Shown here in pieces: positions 8,151 through 16,387 of a stretch of 64,000 bases of DNA; positions within the stretch are counted from its first letter, which is position 1; each line of letters begins with the position of its first letter. This stretch comes from Actinoplanes italicus (GTDB lineage: Bacteria > Actinomycetota > Actinomycetes > Mycobacteriales > Micromonosporaceae): contig NZ_PVMZ01000002.1 in the NCBI RefSeq assembly GCF_003001815.1, positions 434,001 to 498,000 on the forward strand. Reading direction: 5' to 3'. The notes below the pieces were generated by a model. The model was not told where the DNA came from and did no database searches. It was given only the letters and a program-made list of their open reading frames with translations. A program made the translations under genes and the position numbers.

Positions 8151-9398
8151 ATGAGCGAACAGTGTGGATGCGCCGAGAACGCCCTGCTGAACCGGCGGAC
8201 GTTGCTGGGCGGTGCTCTCGCCGGGCTGGCCGGTGCGACCCTCGACACGAGCCTCGCCTTCGCGGCCGATCCCACGTACGCCGGGGACGTGCTGGTGCTG
8301 CTCTCCCTGCGCGGTGGCTTCGACGGGCTCTCCGCCGTGGTCCCGGCGGGCGACGCCGCCTACTACACGGCCCGGCCGTCGATCGCCGTACCCCAATCGC
8401 AGTTGATCGGGGGTGGGTCCTTCTTCGGTCTGCACCCGGCCCTGTCGCCGCTGCTGCCGTATTGGACCGGCGGGCAGCTCGCCGCGATTCAGGCGGTCGG
8501 GCAGCCGGCGCCGAACCGGTCGCACTTCTCGGCCATGGAGGATCTGGAGCGTGCCGCGCCCGGCACCTCGATCCGGACCGGATGGCTGAATCGGATGCTC
8601 GGTGTCACCGGCTCCACCGACCCGATGGGCGCGGTGGCGATGGGCACCGCGATGCCGGCCCGGGTGCTCGCCGGTCCGGCGCCCTACCTGGGCGTGACCT
8701 CGATCGACAAGACGACGCTGACGGGTGAGCAGGCCGGCCGGCCGATCTCCGCGACGATGGCCAAGGTCTACGCCGACGCTCCCGCGGCCCTCAAGCAGAC
8801 CGCCGGGCAACTGGGCGGCGCCCTGCAACGGACCACGCAGATGCGGGCCGCCGGATACACGCCGGCCAACGGCGCGGTCTACCCGAGCACCGACCTGGGC
8901 GCGGCGCTGCGCGACGTGGCCCGGCTGATCAAGTCGGGGAACGGGCTGAGGAGCGCGACTCTCGACTCCGGCGACTGGGACATGCACGAGAACCTCGGTC
9001 CCGCGGTCGCCGGCCGGCGGATGTTCGACCAGCTCAAGGCGCTGGCCGGTGCGCTCGCGGCATTCGCCGCCGACCTCGGTCCGGACGGGTTGCGCCGGGT
9101 CACGCTGGTCACGATCAGCGAGTTCGGCCGGCGGGTCACGCAGAACGGCTCCGGCGGGCTCGACCACGGTTACGGCAACGCCATGTTCGTGCTCGGCGGG
9201 GGAGTCAAGGGCGGCAAGGTGTACGGCCGATGGCCCGGCCTGACCTCCACGCAGCTGCGCGACGGCGACCTGGCGGTGACCACCGACTACCGGGCGGTGA
9301 TCGGTGAGATCCTGCGCGCCCGGTGCGGTGTGGGCGACCTGGCGACCGTCTTCCCCGGAGTGACCGCCTCGAACCTGGGGGTGGTCTCAGCCCGCTGA
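8151..9398 (+). CDS. DUF1501 family protein with Tat signal
   Basis: 415 residues from the ATG at 8151, which has GAGGTG six bases upstream; an ATG at 8130 overlaps the previous stop and would add seven residues. LLNRRTLLGGALAGLAGATL is a twin-arginine signal. The body shows DUF1501 (sulfatase-like fold) hallmarks: VLVLLSLRGGFDGLSAVVP, GLHPALSPLLPYW, PNRSHFSAMEDLE, SGDWDMHENLGP and TISEFGRRVTQNGSGGLDHG. The His/Asp-rich motifs sit where alkaline-phosphatase-superfamily enzymes bind metal, but no activity is proven. It is cotranscribed and probably translationally coupled with the DUF1800 gene. Confidence 0.9.
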   Translation: MSEQCGCAENALLNRRTLLGGALAGLAGATLDTSLAFAADPTYAGDVLVLLSLRGGFDGLSAVVPAGDAAYYTARPSIAVPQSQLIGGGSFFGLHPALSPLLPYWTGGQLAAIQAVGQPAPNRSHFSAMEDLERAAPGTSIRTGWLNRMLGVTGSTDPMGAVAMGTAMPARVLAGPAPYLGVTSIDKTTLTGEQAGRPISATMAKVYADAPAALKQTAGQLGGALQRTTQMRAAGYTPANGAVYPSTDLGAALRDVARLIKSGNGLRSATLDSGDWDMHENLGPAVAGRRMFDQLKALAGALAAFAADLGPDGLRRVTLVTISEFGRRVTQNGSGGLDHGYGNAMFVLGGGVKGGKVYGRWPGLTSTQLRDGDLAVTTDYRAVIGEILRARCGVGDLATVFPGVTASNLGVVSAR

Positions 9399-9466
9399 GC
9401 GCTGGAAGCGGCAATATTCCGTAAAACGCCTATCTGTCCCACGTAGGGCGTTCCACACTGATTCTC

Positions 9467-9805
9467 ATGTCCAGCAACCTGCTCTCCGAGATGATCGGAG
9501 CACAGCGACGCCCCGCGCGGACGGATCGGCCACCGTCCGCGCCGCCGCTGCTCATCCGCCGGCACACCTCCGACGAGGGCTCGCCGTTCTGGCGGTGGGA
9601 CTGCTCCGGATGCGGCGAGTACGGCGGCGGACGGCACCACGACGACGCGGTGAGCCGGGCGCTGCGGCACTGCGCCGAGCACCCGGACCACCGCTCCTCA
9701 CTGCTGCCGCCGGCCCGCTGCCGGGAGCCGCACACCTACCTGCCGCTGCACCCGATGCTCTACGCGCTCGACGACGACCCGCCGCCGGAACCGCTGGCGA
9801 TCTGA
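9467..9805 (+). CDS. Hypothetical small Cys/His-containing protein
   Basis: 112 residues, soluble. A C-x2-C pair (WDCSGCGEYGGG) about residue 46 is followed by several His residues and RCREPHTYLPLHP near residue 84, suggesting a small metal-binding fold; no family recognised. It follows the DUF1501 gene by 68 bp and overlaps the 3' end of the convergent malQ by 46 bp. Codon third positions are GC-rich in this frame, supporting a real gene. Confidence 0.6.
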   Translation: MSSNLLSEMIGAQRRPARTDRPPSAPPLLIRRHTSDEGSPFWRWDCSGCGEYGGGRHHDDAVSRALRHCAEHPDHRSSLLPPARCREPHTYLPLHPMLYALDDDPPPEPLAI

Positions 9806-11739
9806 CCCCTCGTCGCTGGATGCCGTCCCGGAAGCCGTGCGGCGAGGATCCCGGCGACGCGGCGGAACAGCGGATCGGCCAGCACCCCGGTCAGATCCGG
9901 GCCCAGCGGGATGCGCCAGTTCGGGTACTCGTCGAACGTGCCCGGCAGGTTCGGCTGGCGGCGTTCCAGCAGCACGTCGTGCAGGGACGCGGTGACCAGC
10001 CGGCACGGGGTGCGGGCCAGGAACTCGTGCATGGCCACCACGACGTCCTCGTCATCGCCGTCGAGCAGCCCTTCGGCCCGGAGCCTGTCGAGCAGCAGAT
10101 CACGGTCCTTGCGCCAGGACGCCCTCTCCTGCTCCACCGGCCCGGCCAGCTGGCCCAGCTCGGCGCGCACCTCGACCTGCTCACCGGCCAGGAACCCGGC
10201 CGCGGTCGGCAGGTCGTGGGTGGAGATGCTGGCCAGGGCGTTACGGGGATAGCCTGCCGACGGCCGGTAGCCGCCCTCGTCGTCGCGGGTGAACCAGAGC
10301 ACCGCCGAGCCCATCATGTTGGTCCGCTGCAGGCCCTCGGTCACCACCGGCATGACGGTGCCCAGGTCCTCGCCGATCACCACGGCGTTCGCCCGGTACG
10401 CCTCCAGCGCCAGGATGCCCAGCATGGCCTCCGGGTCGTAGTGGACGTACGTGCCGTTCGCCGGGCCCAGGCCGGACGGCACCCACCACAGCCGCCAGAG
10501 CCCCGCCACGTGGTCGACCCGCAGGCCGCGGGCGTGCCGGAAGATCCGCCGGAGCATGTCACGGTAGGCGGCGTACCCGGTCTCGATCAGCCGGTCCGGC
10601 CGCCACGCCACTCCGCCCCACTCCTGTCCGAGCTGGTTGAACGCGTCCGGCGGGGCGCCGGTGCGCGCCTCCATGGCCAGCACGTCCTGCAGCAGCCAGC
10701 CGTCCGCGCCACCCGGATCGACCGCCACCGCCAGGTCGTGCACGATGCCCACCGGCATGTCCCGGGCAGCCTCCCCGGCCGCGTCGAACTGCTCCTCGAG
10801 CAGGTCCTGGACCCACACGTGGAACGCCACACGGTCGCCGCGCAGCTCCCGGACCGCCGGGGCGTCCGGCCGGGCCACCCGCTCCGGCCACTGACGCCAG
10901 TCCGGGCCGTGCTCCTCGGCCAGCACACAGAACCGGGCGAAGTCGGTCAGCCCGGGATCCCGGTCGAGGTCGACGGCCTCGGCGAGCGGCCAGAGCAGTT
11001 CCAGCGCCTCGAGCTTGGCGGCGAACACCGCGTCGTAGTCGATCAGGCCGTCGCCGGTCGCTCCCGGCCGTAGCGCGTCCACCCTCGCGCGCAGTTCCCC
11101 GGGGGCCCGACGGTACTCGGCGGTGTCGGCCACCCGCAGGTAGAGCAGGTTCGCGAAACGACGGCTCGACGGCGAGTACGGCGAGGCCGGCACCGGCCGC
11201 ACCGGGGTGATCGCGTGCAACGGGTTCAGCACCACCAGCCCGGCGCCCGCCGACCCGGCCACGAAGTCGCGCAGGTCACCGAGATCGCCCATGCCCCACG
11301 ACCCGGCCGAGTGCAGCGTGTACAGCTGCAGCATCCAGCCCCAGGTGTCCGGCGGCTCGGGCAGCTCGGACGGCACCACCACGAGGGTCACCTCCTGGTC
11401 GCGGCAGCGCAGGCGGTGCCAGCCGAGCGGCAGATCGGCCGGGAGCCGGTCCACCCGGCGGACCTCCCCGTCCTCGCAGGTGATCTCGGCGGGTGCCGGC
11501 AGGGCCCGGCCGGTCCCGTTACGCAACACGATCGTGGCCGGCAGCCGGTCGGCGGAGTCACGTTCCCGGGCCGCCGCCAGCGCGGTCCGGACCGATTCCG
11601 GGGTGCTCGCGTCCACACCCAGCATGCCCAGCACGCCGATCACCGATTCCGGGGCGACCTCGGTCTCCTGGCGCTGCCAGTTCTCGTACCGGGTCGCCAC
11701 TCCGTGAGCCTCGGCCAGGGCCTCCAGATCCGCGTTCAT
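9760..11739 (-). CDS. malQ: 4-alpha-glucanotransferase (amylomaltase, GH77)
   Basis: 659 residues from the ATG at 11739; AAGGG lies a suitable distance upstream, while the ATG at 11745 would abut it. MalQ transfers alpha-1,4-glucan segments between maltodextrins in cytoplasmic glycogen and maltose metabolism. The GH77 core contains the substrate loop ASPYSPSSRRFANLLYL, the nucleophile Asp in GLRVDHVAGLWRLWW, the acid/base Glu in VIGEDLGTV, and the third acidic residue in STHDLPTAAGF. The N-terminal 130 residues form the extra beta-rich domain seen in longer actinobacterial MalQ. The C-terminus ends in a Gly/Ser-rich tail that overlaps the convergent small gene. No other maltose genes are adjacent. 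Confidence 0.95.
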   Translation of the reverse strand: MNADLEALAEAHGVATRYENWQRQETEVAPESVIGVLGMLGVDASTPESVRTALAAARERDSADRLPATIVLRNGTGRALPAPAEITCEDGEVRRVDRLPADLPLGWHRLRCRDQEVTLVVVPSELPEPPDTWGWMLQLYTLHSAGSWGMGDLGDLRDFVAGSAGAGLVVLNPLHAITPVRPVPASPYSPSSRRFANLLYLRVADTAEYRRAPGELRARVDALRPGATGDGLIDYDAVFAAKLEALELLWPLAEAVDLDRDPGLTDFARFCVLAEEHGPDWRQWPERVARPDAPAVRELRGDRVAFHVWVQDLLEEQFDAAGEAARDMPVGIVHDLAVAVDPGGADGWLLQDVLAMEARTGAPPDAFNQLGQEWGGVAWRPDRLIETGYAAYRDMLRRIFRHARGLRVDHVAGLWRLWWVPSGLGPANGTYVHYDPEAMLGILALEAYRANAVVIGEDLGTVMPVVTEGLQRTNMMGSAVLWFTRDDEGGYRPSAGYPRNALASISTHDLPTAAGFLAGEQVEVRAELGQLAGPVEQERASWRKDRDLLLDRLRAEGLLDGDDEDVVVAMHEFLARTPCRLVTASLHDVLLERRQPNLPGTFDEYPNWRIPLGPDLTGVLADPLFRRVAGILAARLPGRHPATRGQIASGSGGGSSSSA

Positions 11740-11813
11740 GCCCATCCCTTCCCCCTCGGTACACGATCCCTAACGCGTTGCGTACATCGGTCAGCATGGG
11801 GCACATGGGTGAC

Positions 11814-12050
11814 ATGATTCGAAAACTTCAGCGATGGTTCGCCGCCGCACTCGCCGGTGTGACACTCGCAGTGCTGATTCCGGCGCAGGCCTGGGCCGCC
11901 GACAACGGCACGGCACAGCTGGTGGTCGAGGCGGCCCGCAGGTCCCGGCGCAGCGGTTTCGGCTTCTTCGGCCTGATCTGCTGCCTCGGCGTCGTCGCGA
12001 TCATCGTGATCGTGGTCCTCCTCATTTCCCGGAACCGCAAGCGTCGCTGA
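11814..12050 (+). CDS. Small exported or membrane-anchored hypothetical protein
   Basis: 78 residues from the ATG at 11814 (GGGTGA just upstream); in-frame ATGs at 11805 and 11796 are alternatives. Residues 1-27 form a signal peptide (MIRKLQRWF, hydrophobic core, PAQAWA). A short polar stretch is followed by a second hydrophobic segment, GFFGLICCLGVVAIIVIVVLL, written here as two overlapping halves GFFGLICCLG and VVAIIVIVVLL, and a basic tail SRNRKRR. The topology suggests a short extracytoplasmic loop with a C-terminal anchor. Function unknown; no family recognised. Confidence 0.65.
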   Translation: MIRKLQRWFAAALAGVTLAVLIPAQAWAADNGTAQLVVEAARRSRRSGFGFFGLICCLGVVAIIVIVVLLISRNRKRR

Positions 12051-12074
12051 GGCTGCTCGGCCTAGCGTTGACGC

Positions 12075-13307
12075 ATGCGATCTGTGGTGCTGGGCGGGTC
12101 GATCGCGGTGGTCCTCTGCGTTCCCCTGGCGATCTCGGTGGCGGCCAGCGCCTCCGACGACGTGGTGCTCACCAGGGGACGTCCGGCGCTCGCGTCGGCC
12201 ACCGAGAGCGTGGCCTGGGCCGCCTCCGGCGTCACCGACACCGCATCCGGCACGCGGTGGTCCAGCGGGGCGGCCGGCGCCGGCACCCAGTGGGTCGCGA
12301 TCGATCTCGGTGCGGCCCAGGAGATCCGGCGCGTACGGCTGCACTGGGCCAGGGCGTACGCCGAGGCGTACCGGCTCCAGGTCTCCGACGACGGTGCGAC
12401 GTGGCGTGAGCTGTTCGCGACCTCGTCCGGCGACGGCGGTGTGGACGACGTCCGCGGCCTCTCCGGAACGGGACGGCACCTGCGTGTCCTGGCCACCCGG
12501 CGGGGCACCCCGGAGGGCTTCTCGCTCTGGGACGTGCACGCGTACGGGCCCGGCCGTGCGGCTCCGGAAGCCGAGTCGGCCGCCACCGCCGACATTCCGC
12601 CGGCCGCCGCCGGGCTGACCGACGCCACCAAGAAGGAGACCGCGCTCAAGCTGGTCTCCAGTGCGGAGAACTCCACCCTGGAGTGGCGCGACGAGTTCGG
12701 CTACATCGAGGACCTGGACGACGGCCGTGGCTACACCGCCGGCATCGTCGGTTTCTGTTCCGGCACCTCGGACATGCTCGCCGTGGTCACCGAGTACACC
12801 CGCCGCAAGCCGGACAACGGTCTGGCCGGATATCTGCCGGCACTGCGCGCGGTGGACGGGACGGACTCCCACGACGGCCTCGACCCGGGCTTCCCGGACG
12901 CCTGGCGCAACGCCGCCGCCGACCCGGTGTTCCGCAAGGTCCAGGAGGACGCCCGGGACCGGATGTACTTCTCCCCGGCGGTGCGCCTGGCCGAGGCAGA
13001 CGGGCTGCGGGCGCTCGGGCAGTTCGCCTACTACGACGCGGCGGTGATGCACGGCGTCTCCGGGCTGCGGTCGATCCGGGAACGGGTCGTGGCCGGGCAG
13101 CGGACACCGGTGCAGGGCGGCGACGAGATCGCCTACCTGACGGCGTTCCTGGACGCGCGGACCGCCGAGATGCGCACCGAGGTGGCACACAACGACACCA
13201 GCCGGGTCGACACGGCGCAACGCGCGCTGCTGCGTGCCGGCAACCTGGACCTGGTCACACCGTTGCGCTGGCGGGTCTACGGCGACGAGTACACGCTGCC
13301 GCGCTGA
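12075..13307 (+). CDS. csn: Chitosanase (GH46) with N-terminal discoidin-like domain
   Basis: 410 residues: signal peptide 1-27, an F5/8 type C (discoidin, CBM32-like) domain at about 30-157 (ASGVTDTASGTRWSSG, WVAIDLGAAQEIRRVRLHW), then a GH46 catalytic domain from about 178. The catalytic pair is Glu198 in LVSSAENSTLEW and Asp216 in DLDDGRGYTAG; their spacing of 18 equals Glu22-Asp40 of the Streptomyces N174 enzyme. IVGFCSGTSDML, ALGQFAYYDAAVMHG and RTPVQGGDEIAYLTAFLDAR are all conserved. It should hydrolyse chitosan outside the cell, with the N-terminal domain binding substrate. Its stop abuts the stop of the convergent GH16-like gene, possibly a functional pair. Confidence 0.93.
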   Translation: MRSVVLGGSIAVVLCVPLAISVAASASDDVVLTRGRPALASATESVAWAASGVTDTASGTRWSSGAAGAGTQWVAIDLGAAQEIRRVRLHWARAYAEAYRLQVSDDGATWRELFATSSGDGGVDDVRGLSGTGRHLRVLATRRGTPEGFSLWDVHAYGPGRAAPEAESAATADIPPAAAGLTDATKKETALKLVSSAENSTLEWRDEFGYIEDLDDGRGYTAGIVGFCSGTSDMLAVVTEYTRRKPDNGLAGYLPALRAVDGTDSHDGLDPGFPDAWRNAAADPVFRKVQEDARDRMYFSPAVRLAEADGLRALGQFAYYDAAVMHGVSGLRSIRERVVAGQRTPVQGGDEIAYLTAFLDARTAEMRTEVAHNDTSRVDTAQRALLRAGNLDLVTPLRWRVYGDEYTLPR

Positions 13308-14039
13308 TCACACCTTCTGGAACAGGGCGGGCACCAGGTCGGGACGCCAGTCCGGCAGCGACGTGTGCGCCTCCCGGACCCGATAGACGGCCTTGCCATA
13401 ACCGACGAACTGACCGGCTTTGTACGAGGTGAAGGCCTTCCACGCGGCCGGGGCGGGCACCCGGACCGTCACCTTCATCGAGTCGACGACCATGCCACTC
13501 GAGTACCGCCCGCCGGCCGCCAGATTGAGCACGAAGGCGAGTGGCACACCCTTCTCGGTGCGGGTGAACCGGAGCACCTTGCGGCCGTCCAGCGACCAGG
13601 TCAGCGTGGTCGGCGTCCAGTCGACGGCGTAGGTGTGGAAATCGTCGGCGCCGACCCGGTCCGAGCCGAGGGTCTCCACGGTACCGGCCGGCACCCGGCC
13701 CGACCCGTCGAGCACGCCCAGTGCCTTCCAGGCGCCGTCCGTGCGCCACATCCTGATCCGGGCCTCGGCGCGGCCGTACGCCTGCCCGAAGGTCTTCTCG
13801 GTGCGCAGAGCCGAGCCGAGCGCCAGCCGCCCGTCACCGTCCAGCCAGGCGAAACCCCGGCCGCCCTCGGTCGTCCAGACGTCGTCGTCGGGCCCGGCAC
13901 CACGATCGCCGGAGAAGTCGTCGCTGAGCACGACCCGGCTCACCGTCGCGGCCTCGGCGATGTCGCCCGGCCCGACGGCCAGCGCCGCGGCCGCGACCAC
14001 CGCGGCCACGGTCAGAGCGCGCGGCAGGCTCCCCTTCAT
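13308..14039 (-). CDS. GH16-like secreted protein with CBM5/12-type tail, catalytic motif lost
   Basis: 243 residues from the ATG at 14039 (GAGGG upstream): signal peptide 1-31, then a concanavalin-like GH16 fold recognisable from DDFSGDRG, FGQAYGRAEARIRM and DFHTYAVDWTPTTLTWSLDG. In active GH16 enzymes the strand after the WPA-type segment carries E-x-D-x-x-E; here the matching stretch (residues 111-125) reads DGSGRVPAGTVETLG and keeps at most one Glu. Residues 199-243 (AWKAFTSYKAGQFVGYG, YRVREAHTSLPDWRP) match chitin-binding CBM5/12 modules. It is therefore probably a non-catalytic polysaccharide-binding protein, or has a changed mechanism. It sits tail to tail with the chitosanase gene. 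Confidence 0.75.
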   Translation of the reverse strand: MKGSLPRALTVAAVVAAAALAVGPGDIAEAATVSRVVLSDDFSGDRGAGPDDDVWTTEGGRGFAWLDGDGRLALGSALRTEKTFGQAYGRAEARIRMWRTDGAWKALGVLDGSGRVPAGTVETLGSDRVGADDFHTYAVDWTPTTLTWSLDGRKVLRFTRTEKGVPLAFVLNLAAGGRYSSGMVVDSMKVTVRVPAPAAWKAFTSYKAGQFVGYGKAVYRVREAHTSLPDWRPDLVPALFQKV

Positions 14040-14143
14040 CAACCGTCCCTCACTAAGAAGATCAGGTGGGCACTGTGCTGAACTGGGAGCGCTACCGGCA
14101 AGAGATTTTTAGATCGTTTTACGAAAATGTGGCCGGACGGCCA

Positions 14144-14734
14144 TCAGTCGTAGTCCGGAGCGCGGGTCTCGTGCATGGCGAGCTCCTCGGCGCTGGCGCC
14201 CCCACCGGCCGCACCGGCGTCCCAGGCGATGCTCTCCGCCTCGTCGTCCAAGCCCGAGCCGCCGTCCGGGGCGACCAGACGGCCCACCGGCCGGGGCGAG
14301 TCCCCGTCGAGCTGGCCGTCGTCGTAGAGCGACACCTGGGAGTTCGGGTCCGACGTCGGGCTCGGGCTCCACACGTCGCGGTCGAACTCCCGCTGCTCCG
14401 AGTCGTCCACCGTTTCGTCGATCGGATCCCGGCGCGGCGGATCGGCCGGCTCGGCACCGAAGTCCGGCTCCTCCTGCCGCAGCCGGCGGTCCAGCGACTC
14501 GCCGCGCAGCTGCTCCTCGGCGGTGTCGCCGAACCGGTTCGAGCCGCCCGGGCCGACCCCGGCGAGCGCGGCAGGGTCCGGTCCGTCGGCCCACCGCGGG
14601 CTGTTCACCTCGTCGTAGGCGGTGGAATCGTCGTCAGCGGTGTCCGGCAGCCCTGACGCCTCCGGATCGGTGACCTCGGCCGGGTAGTCGTTGTCTCGCA
14701 TGCCCGCGAAGTACCCATGATCGGGGTCGATCAT
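14144..14734 (-). CDS. DUF5709 family acidic protein
   Basis: Up to 196 residues from the ATG at 14734, which overlaps the stop of the upstream STAS/HATPase gene as ATGA; a shorter start at 14701 (MRDNDYPAEV) fits the usual N-terminus of the family better. The protein is highly acidic and disordered-looking, with the family phrases ADDDSTAYDEV, GESLDRRLRQEEPD and SPRPVGRLVAPD. DUF5709 is widespread in actinomycetes with no assigned role. Coupling to a putative anti-sigma regulator suggests a stress-response context, which is inference. Confidence 0.8.
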   Translation of the reverse strand: MIDPDHGYFAGMRDNDYPAEVTDPEASGLPDTADDDSTAYDEVNSPRWADGPDPAALAGVGPGGSNRFGDTAEEQLRGESLDRRLRQEEPDFGAEPADPPRRDPIDETVDDSEQREFDRDVWSPSPTSDPNSQVSLYDDGQLDGDSPRPVGRLVAPDGGSGLDDEAESIAWDAGAAGGGASAEELAMHETRAPDYD

Positions 14735-15459
14735 GCGGCGGACGAGGCCTCGAGACGGGCCCACACCACCTTGCCGTCATCCAGCGGCAGATGGCCCCAG
14801 CGAGCGGCGACAGTGTCGATCAGCAGCAGACCCCGGCCGCCGTACGCCGTCGGCGCCACCGGTCCCGCGAACCGGGGCACCACCGAGGACCCGTCCCGGA
14901 CCGCCACGCTCATCGAGTCGCCGTGCAGGGCGAGCAGCACCCGCATCGGCGTGCGGACGTGCGCCACCACGTTGTTGACCATCTCGGTCGCCGTGATGCA
15001 CGCGTCACCGACCAGGTCCGGGCGCTCCCATCGGGCACACGCTTCGGTGATCAGCTCACGGGTGTACCGGGCAGCGCCGGACTCCGGAGCGAGTTCCAGG
15101 CTGATCCGGTGCTGTTCCGGGCCGGGCTCGCCGAGCGCGGCGAAGGCGCCGGCCGGGTCCGGCCAGACCGGCCAGCCACTGGGCCGCCACGCGATCGTGT
15201 CGGCCGAGCCGCAGAGCGCCAGATGACTGCCCGGCCAGTCCCGGGTCTCCTCGAGCACCTCACGCAGCACCGTGATCGCGGCCGCCTCGATCACACGCAG
15301 ACCGGCGATGTCGACCACCAGAGCCTCGGGCTGGGCCGCCAGGACACCGAGCAGAGCCGAACGGATCGGGGCGGTCGTGGCGTCGTCGAGCACCCCGGCC
15401 AGCCGGACCAGAGGATAGGCCTGGCCGCGGTCCACCCGGTGACGAACCTCGCTCGGCAT
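14731..15459 (-). CDS. STAS domain fused to anti-sigma HATPase domain
   Basis: 242 residues from the ATG at 15459, preceded by GGAG at a good distance. Residues 1-100 form a STAS (SpoIIAA-like) domain: YPLVRLAGVLDDATTAPIRS and EALVVDIAGLRVIEAAAITVL. The position equivalent to the phosphorylated Ser is in GLRVIEAAAI, where Ser is absent. Residues 125-240 form an RsbW/SpoIIAB-type GHKL ATPase with TEMVNNVVAHV (N box), VAVRDGSSVVP (G1) and YGGRGLLLIDTVAARWG (G2). Such STAS-ATPase proteins regulate sigma factors by partner switching. With both modules in one chain and no phosphorylatable Ser, the switch may be internal. DUF5709 gene follows with ATGA overlap. Confidence 0.85.
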   Translation of the reverse strand: MPSEVRHRVDRGQAYPLVRLAGVLDDATTAPIRSALLGVLAAQPEALVVDIAGLRVIEAAAITVLREVLEETRDWPGSHLALCGSADTIAWRPSGWPVWPDPAGAFAALGEPGPEQHRISLELAPESGAARYTRELITEACARWERPDLVGDACITATEMVNNVVAHVRTPMRVLLALHGDSMSVAVRDGSSVVPRFAGPVAPTAYGGRGLLLIDTVAARWGHLPLDDGKVVWARLEASSAA

Positions 15460-15524
15460 GATCGCTCCATTGTGCATAGCCCGATGACCGCGCGCATTTC
15501 GAGAGAGCGCGGGTACATCGGGTT

Positions 15525-15539
15525 ACCCCGAAGCGGGGT
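15525..15539 (-). terminator. Short hairpin after hisN
   Basis: ACCCCG and CGGGGT pair around a 3-nt loop, 12 bp beyond the hisN stop. No T-run follows, so it is at best a weak terminator. Confidence 0.35.
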
Positions 15540-15550
15540 GGTCATGCCCT

Positions 15551-16351
15551 TCAGGCGCGGCGGGCCAGCGCGGTGAGCACACTCTCGTGCAGCAGGCCGT
15601 TGGTACCGATTACCGAGCTCTTGTCGGCGGTCGGCCGGCCGTCCAGATCGGTGATCTTCCCGCCGGCCTCGGTGACGATCGGGATCAGCGCGGCCATGTC
15701 CCACAGCGACAACTCCGGCTCGGCCATCGCGTCCAGCGCACCCTCGGCGAGCAGCATGTACCCGTAGAAGTCACCGTAGGCCCGGCTGCGCCACACCCCG
15801 AGCAGGATGTCCATCATCTGCTCGAGCCGGCCGTTGTCGGCCCAGCCGTTCAGGCTGGCGTAGCAGAAACTCGCGTCGGTCAGCTTGCGCACCGACGACA
15901 CGTTGATCCGGGTCGCCGAGTGCTGGTTACGCCCGGCGAACGCGCCCAGGCCGCGACCGGCCCACCAGCGCCGCCCCAGCGCCGGTGCGGAGACCAGGCC
16001 GGCAACCGGCGTGTCACCCTCCATCAGCGCGATCAGGGTCGCCCAGATCGGCACCCCGCGGACGAAGTTCTTGGTGCCGTCGATGGGGTCGATCACCCAG
16101 TGTCGGTTACCCGGACCGGCGGTCGCGGCGGTCCTGCCGAACTCCTCGCCGAGCACCCCGTCACGTGGCCGCGCCCGGGCCAGCGTCGCCCGGATCGCCT
16201 TCTCCACCGCGGTGTCCGCGTCGGACACCGGCGTGAGGTCGGGTTTCGACTCGACCTTCAGGTCCAGTGCGCGGAACCGGGCCATCGAGATGGCGTCGGC
16301 CGAGTCGGCGAGAACGTGGGCGAGCGCAAGATCGTCGGCATATCCGGCCAT
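15551..16351 (-). CDS. hisN: Histidinol-phosphatase (inositol-monophosphatase family)
   Basis: 266 residues. The IMPase fold is marked by LGEEFGRT (metal-binding Glu), WVIDPIDGTKNFVRGVPIW and LSLWDMAALIPIVTEAGG, which together bind the Mg ions and phosphate. The RGVPIWATLIALM wording and the position next to rsgA and aroA match the actinobacterial HisN type, which removes phosphate from histidinol phosphate in histidine synthesis; inositol monophosphatase remains an alternative. ATG at 16351. Downstream of rsgA on the same strand with a 36-bp gap, so probably the last gene of an aroA-rsgA-hisN operon. Confidence 0.88.
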   Translation of the reverse strand: MAGYADDLALAHVLADSADAISMARFRALDLKVESKPDLTPVSDADTAVEKAIRATLARARPRDGVLGEEFGRTAATAGPGNRHWVIDPIDGTKNFVRGVPIWATLIALMEGDTPVAGLVSAPALGRRWWAGRGLGAFAGRNQHSATRINVSSVRKLTDASFCYASLNGWADNGRLEQMMDILLGVWRSRAYGDFYGYMLLAEGALDAMAEPELSLWDMAALIPIVTEAGGKITDLDGRPTADKSSVIGTNGLLHESVLTALARRA

Positions 16352-16387
16352 GCCAGAAAGCTAGTCCATCAACCCGGCGTTCCGCTT

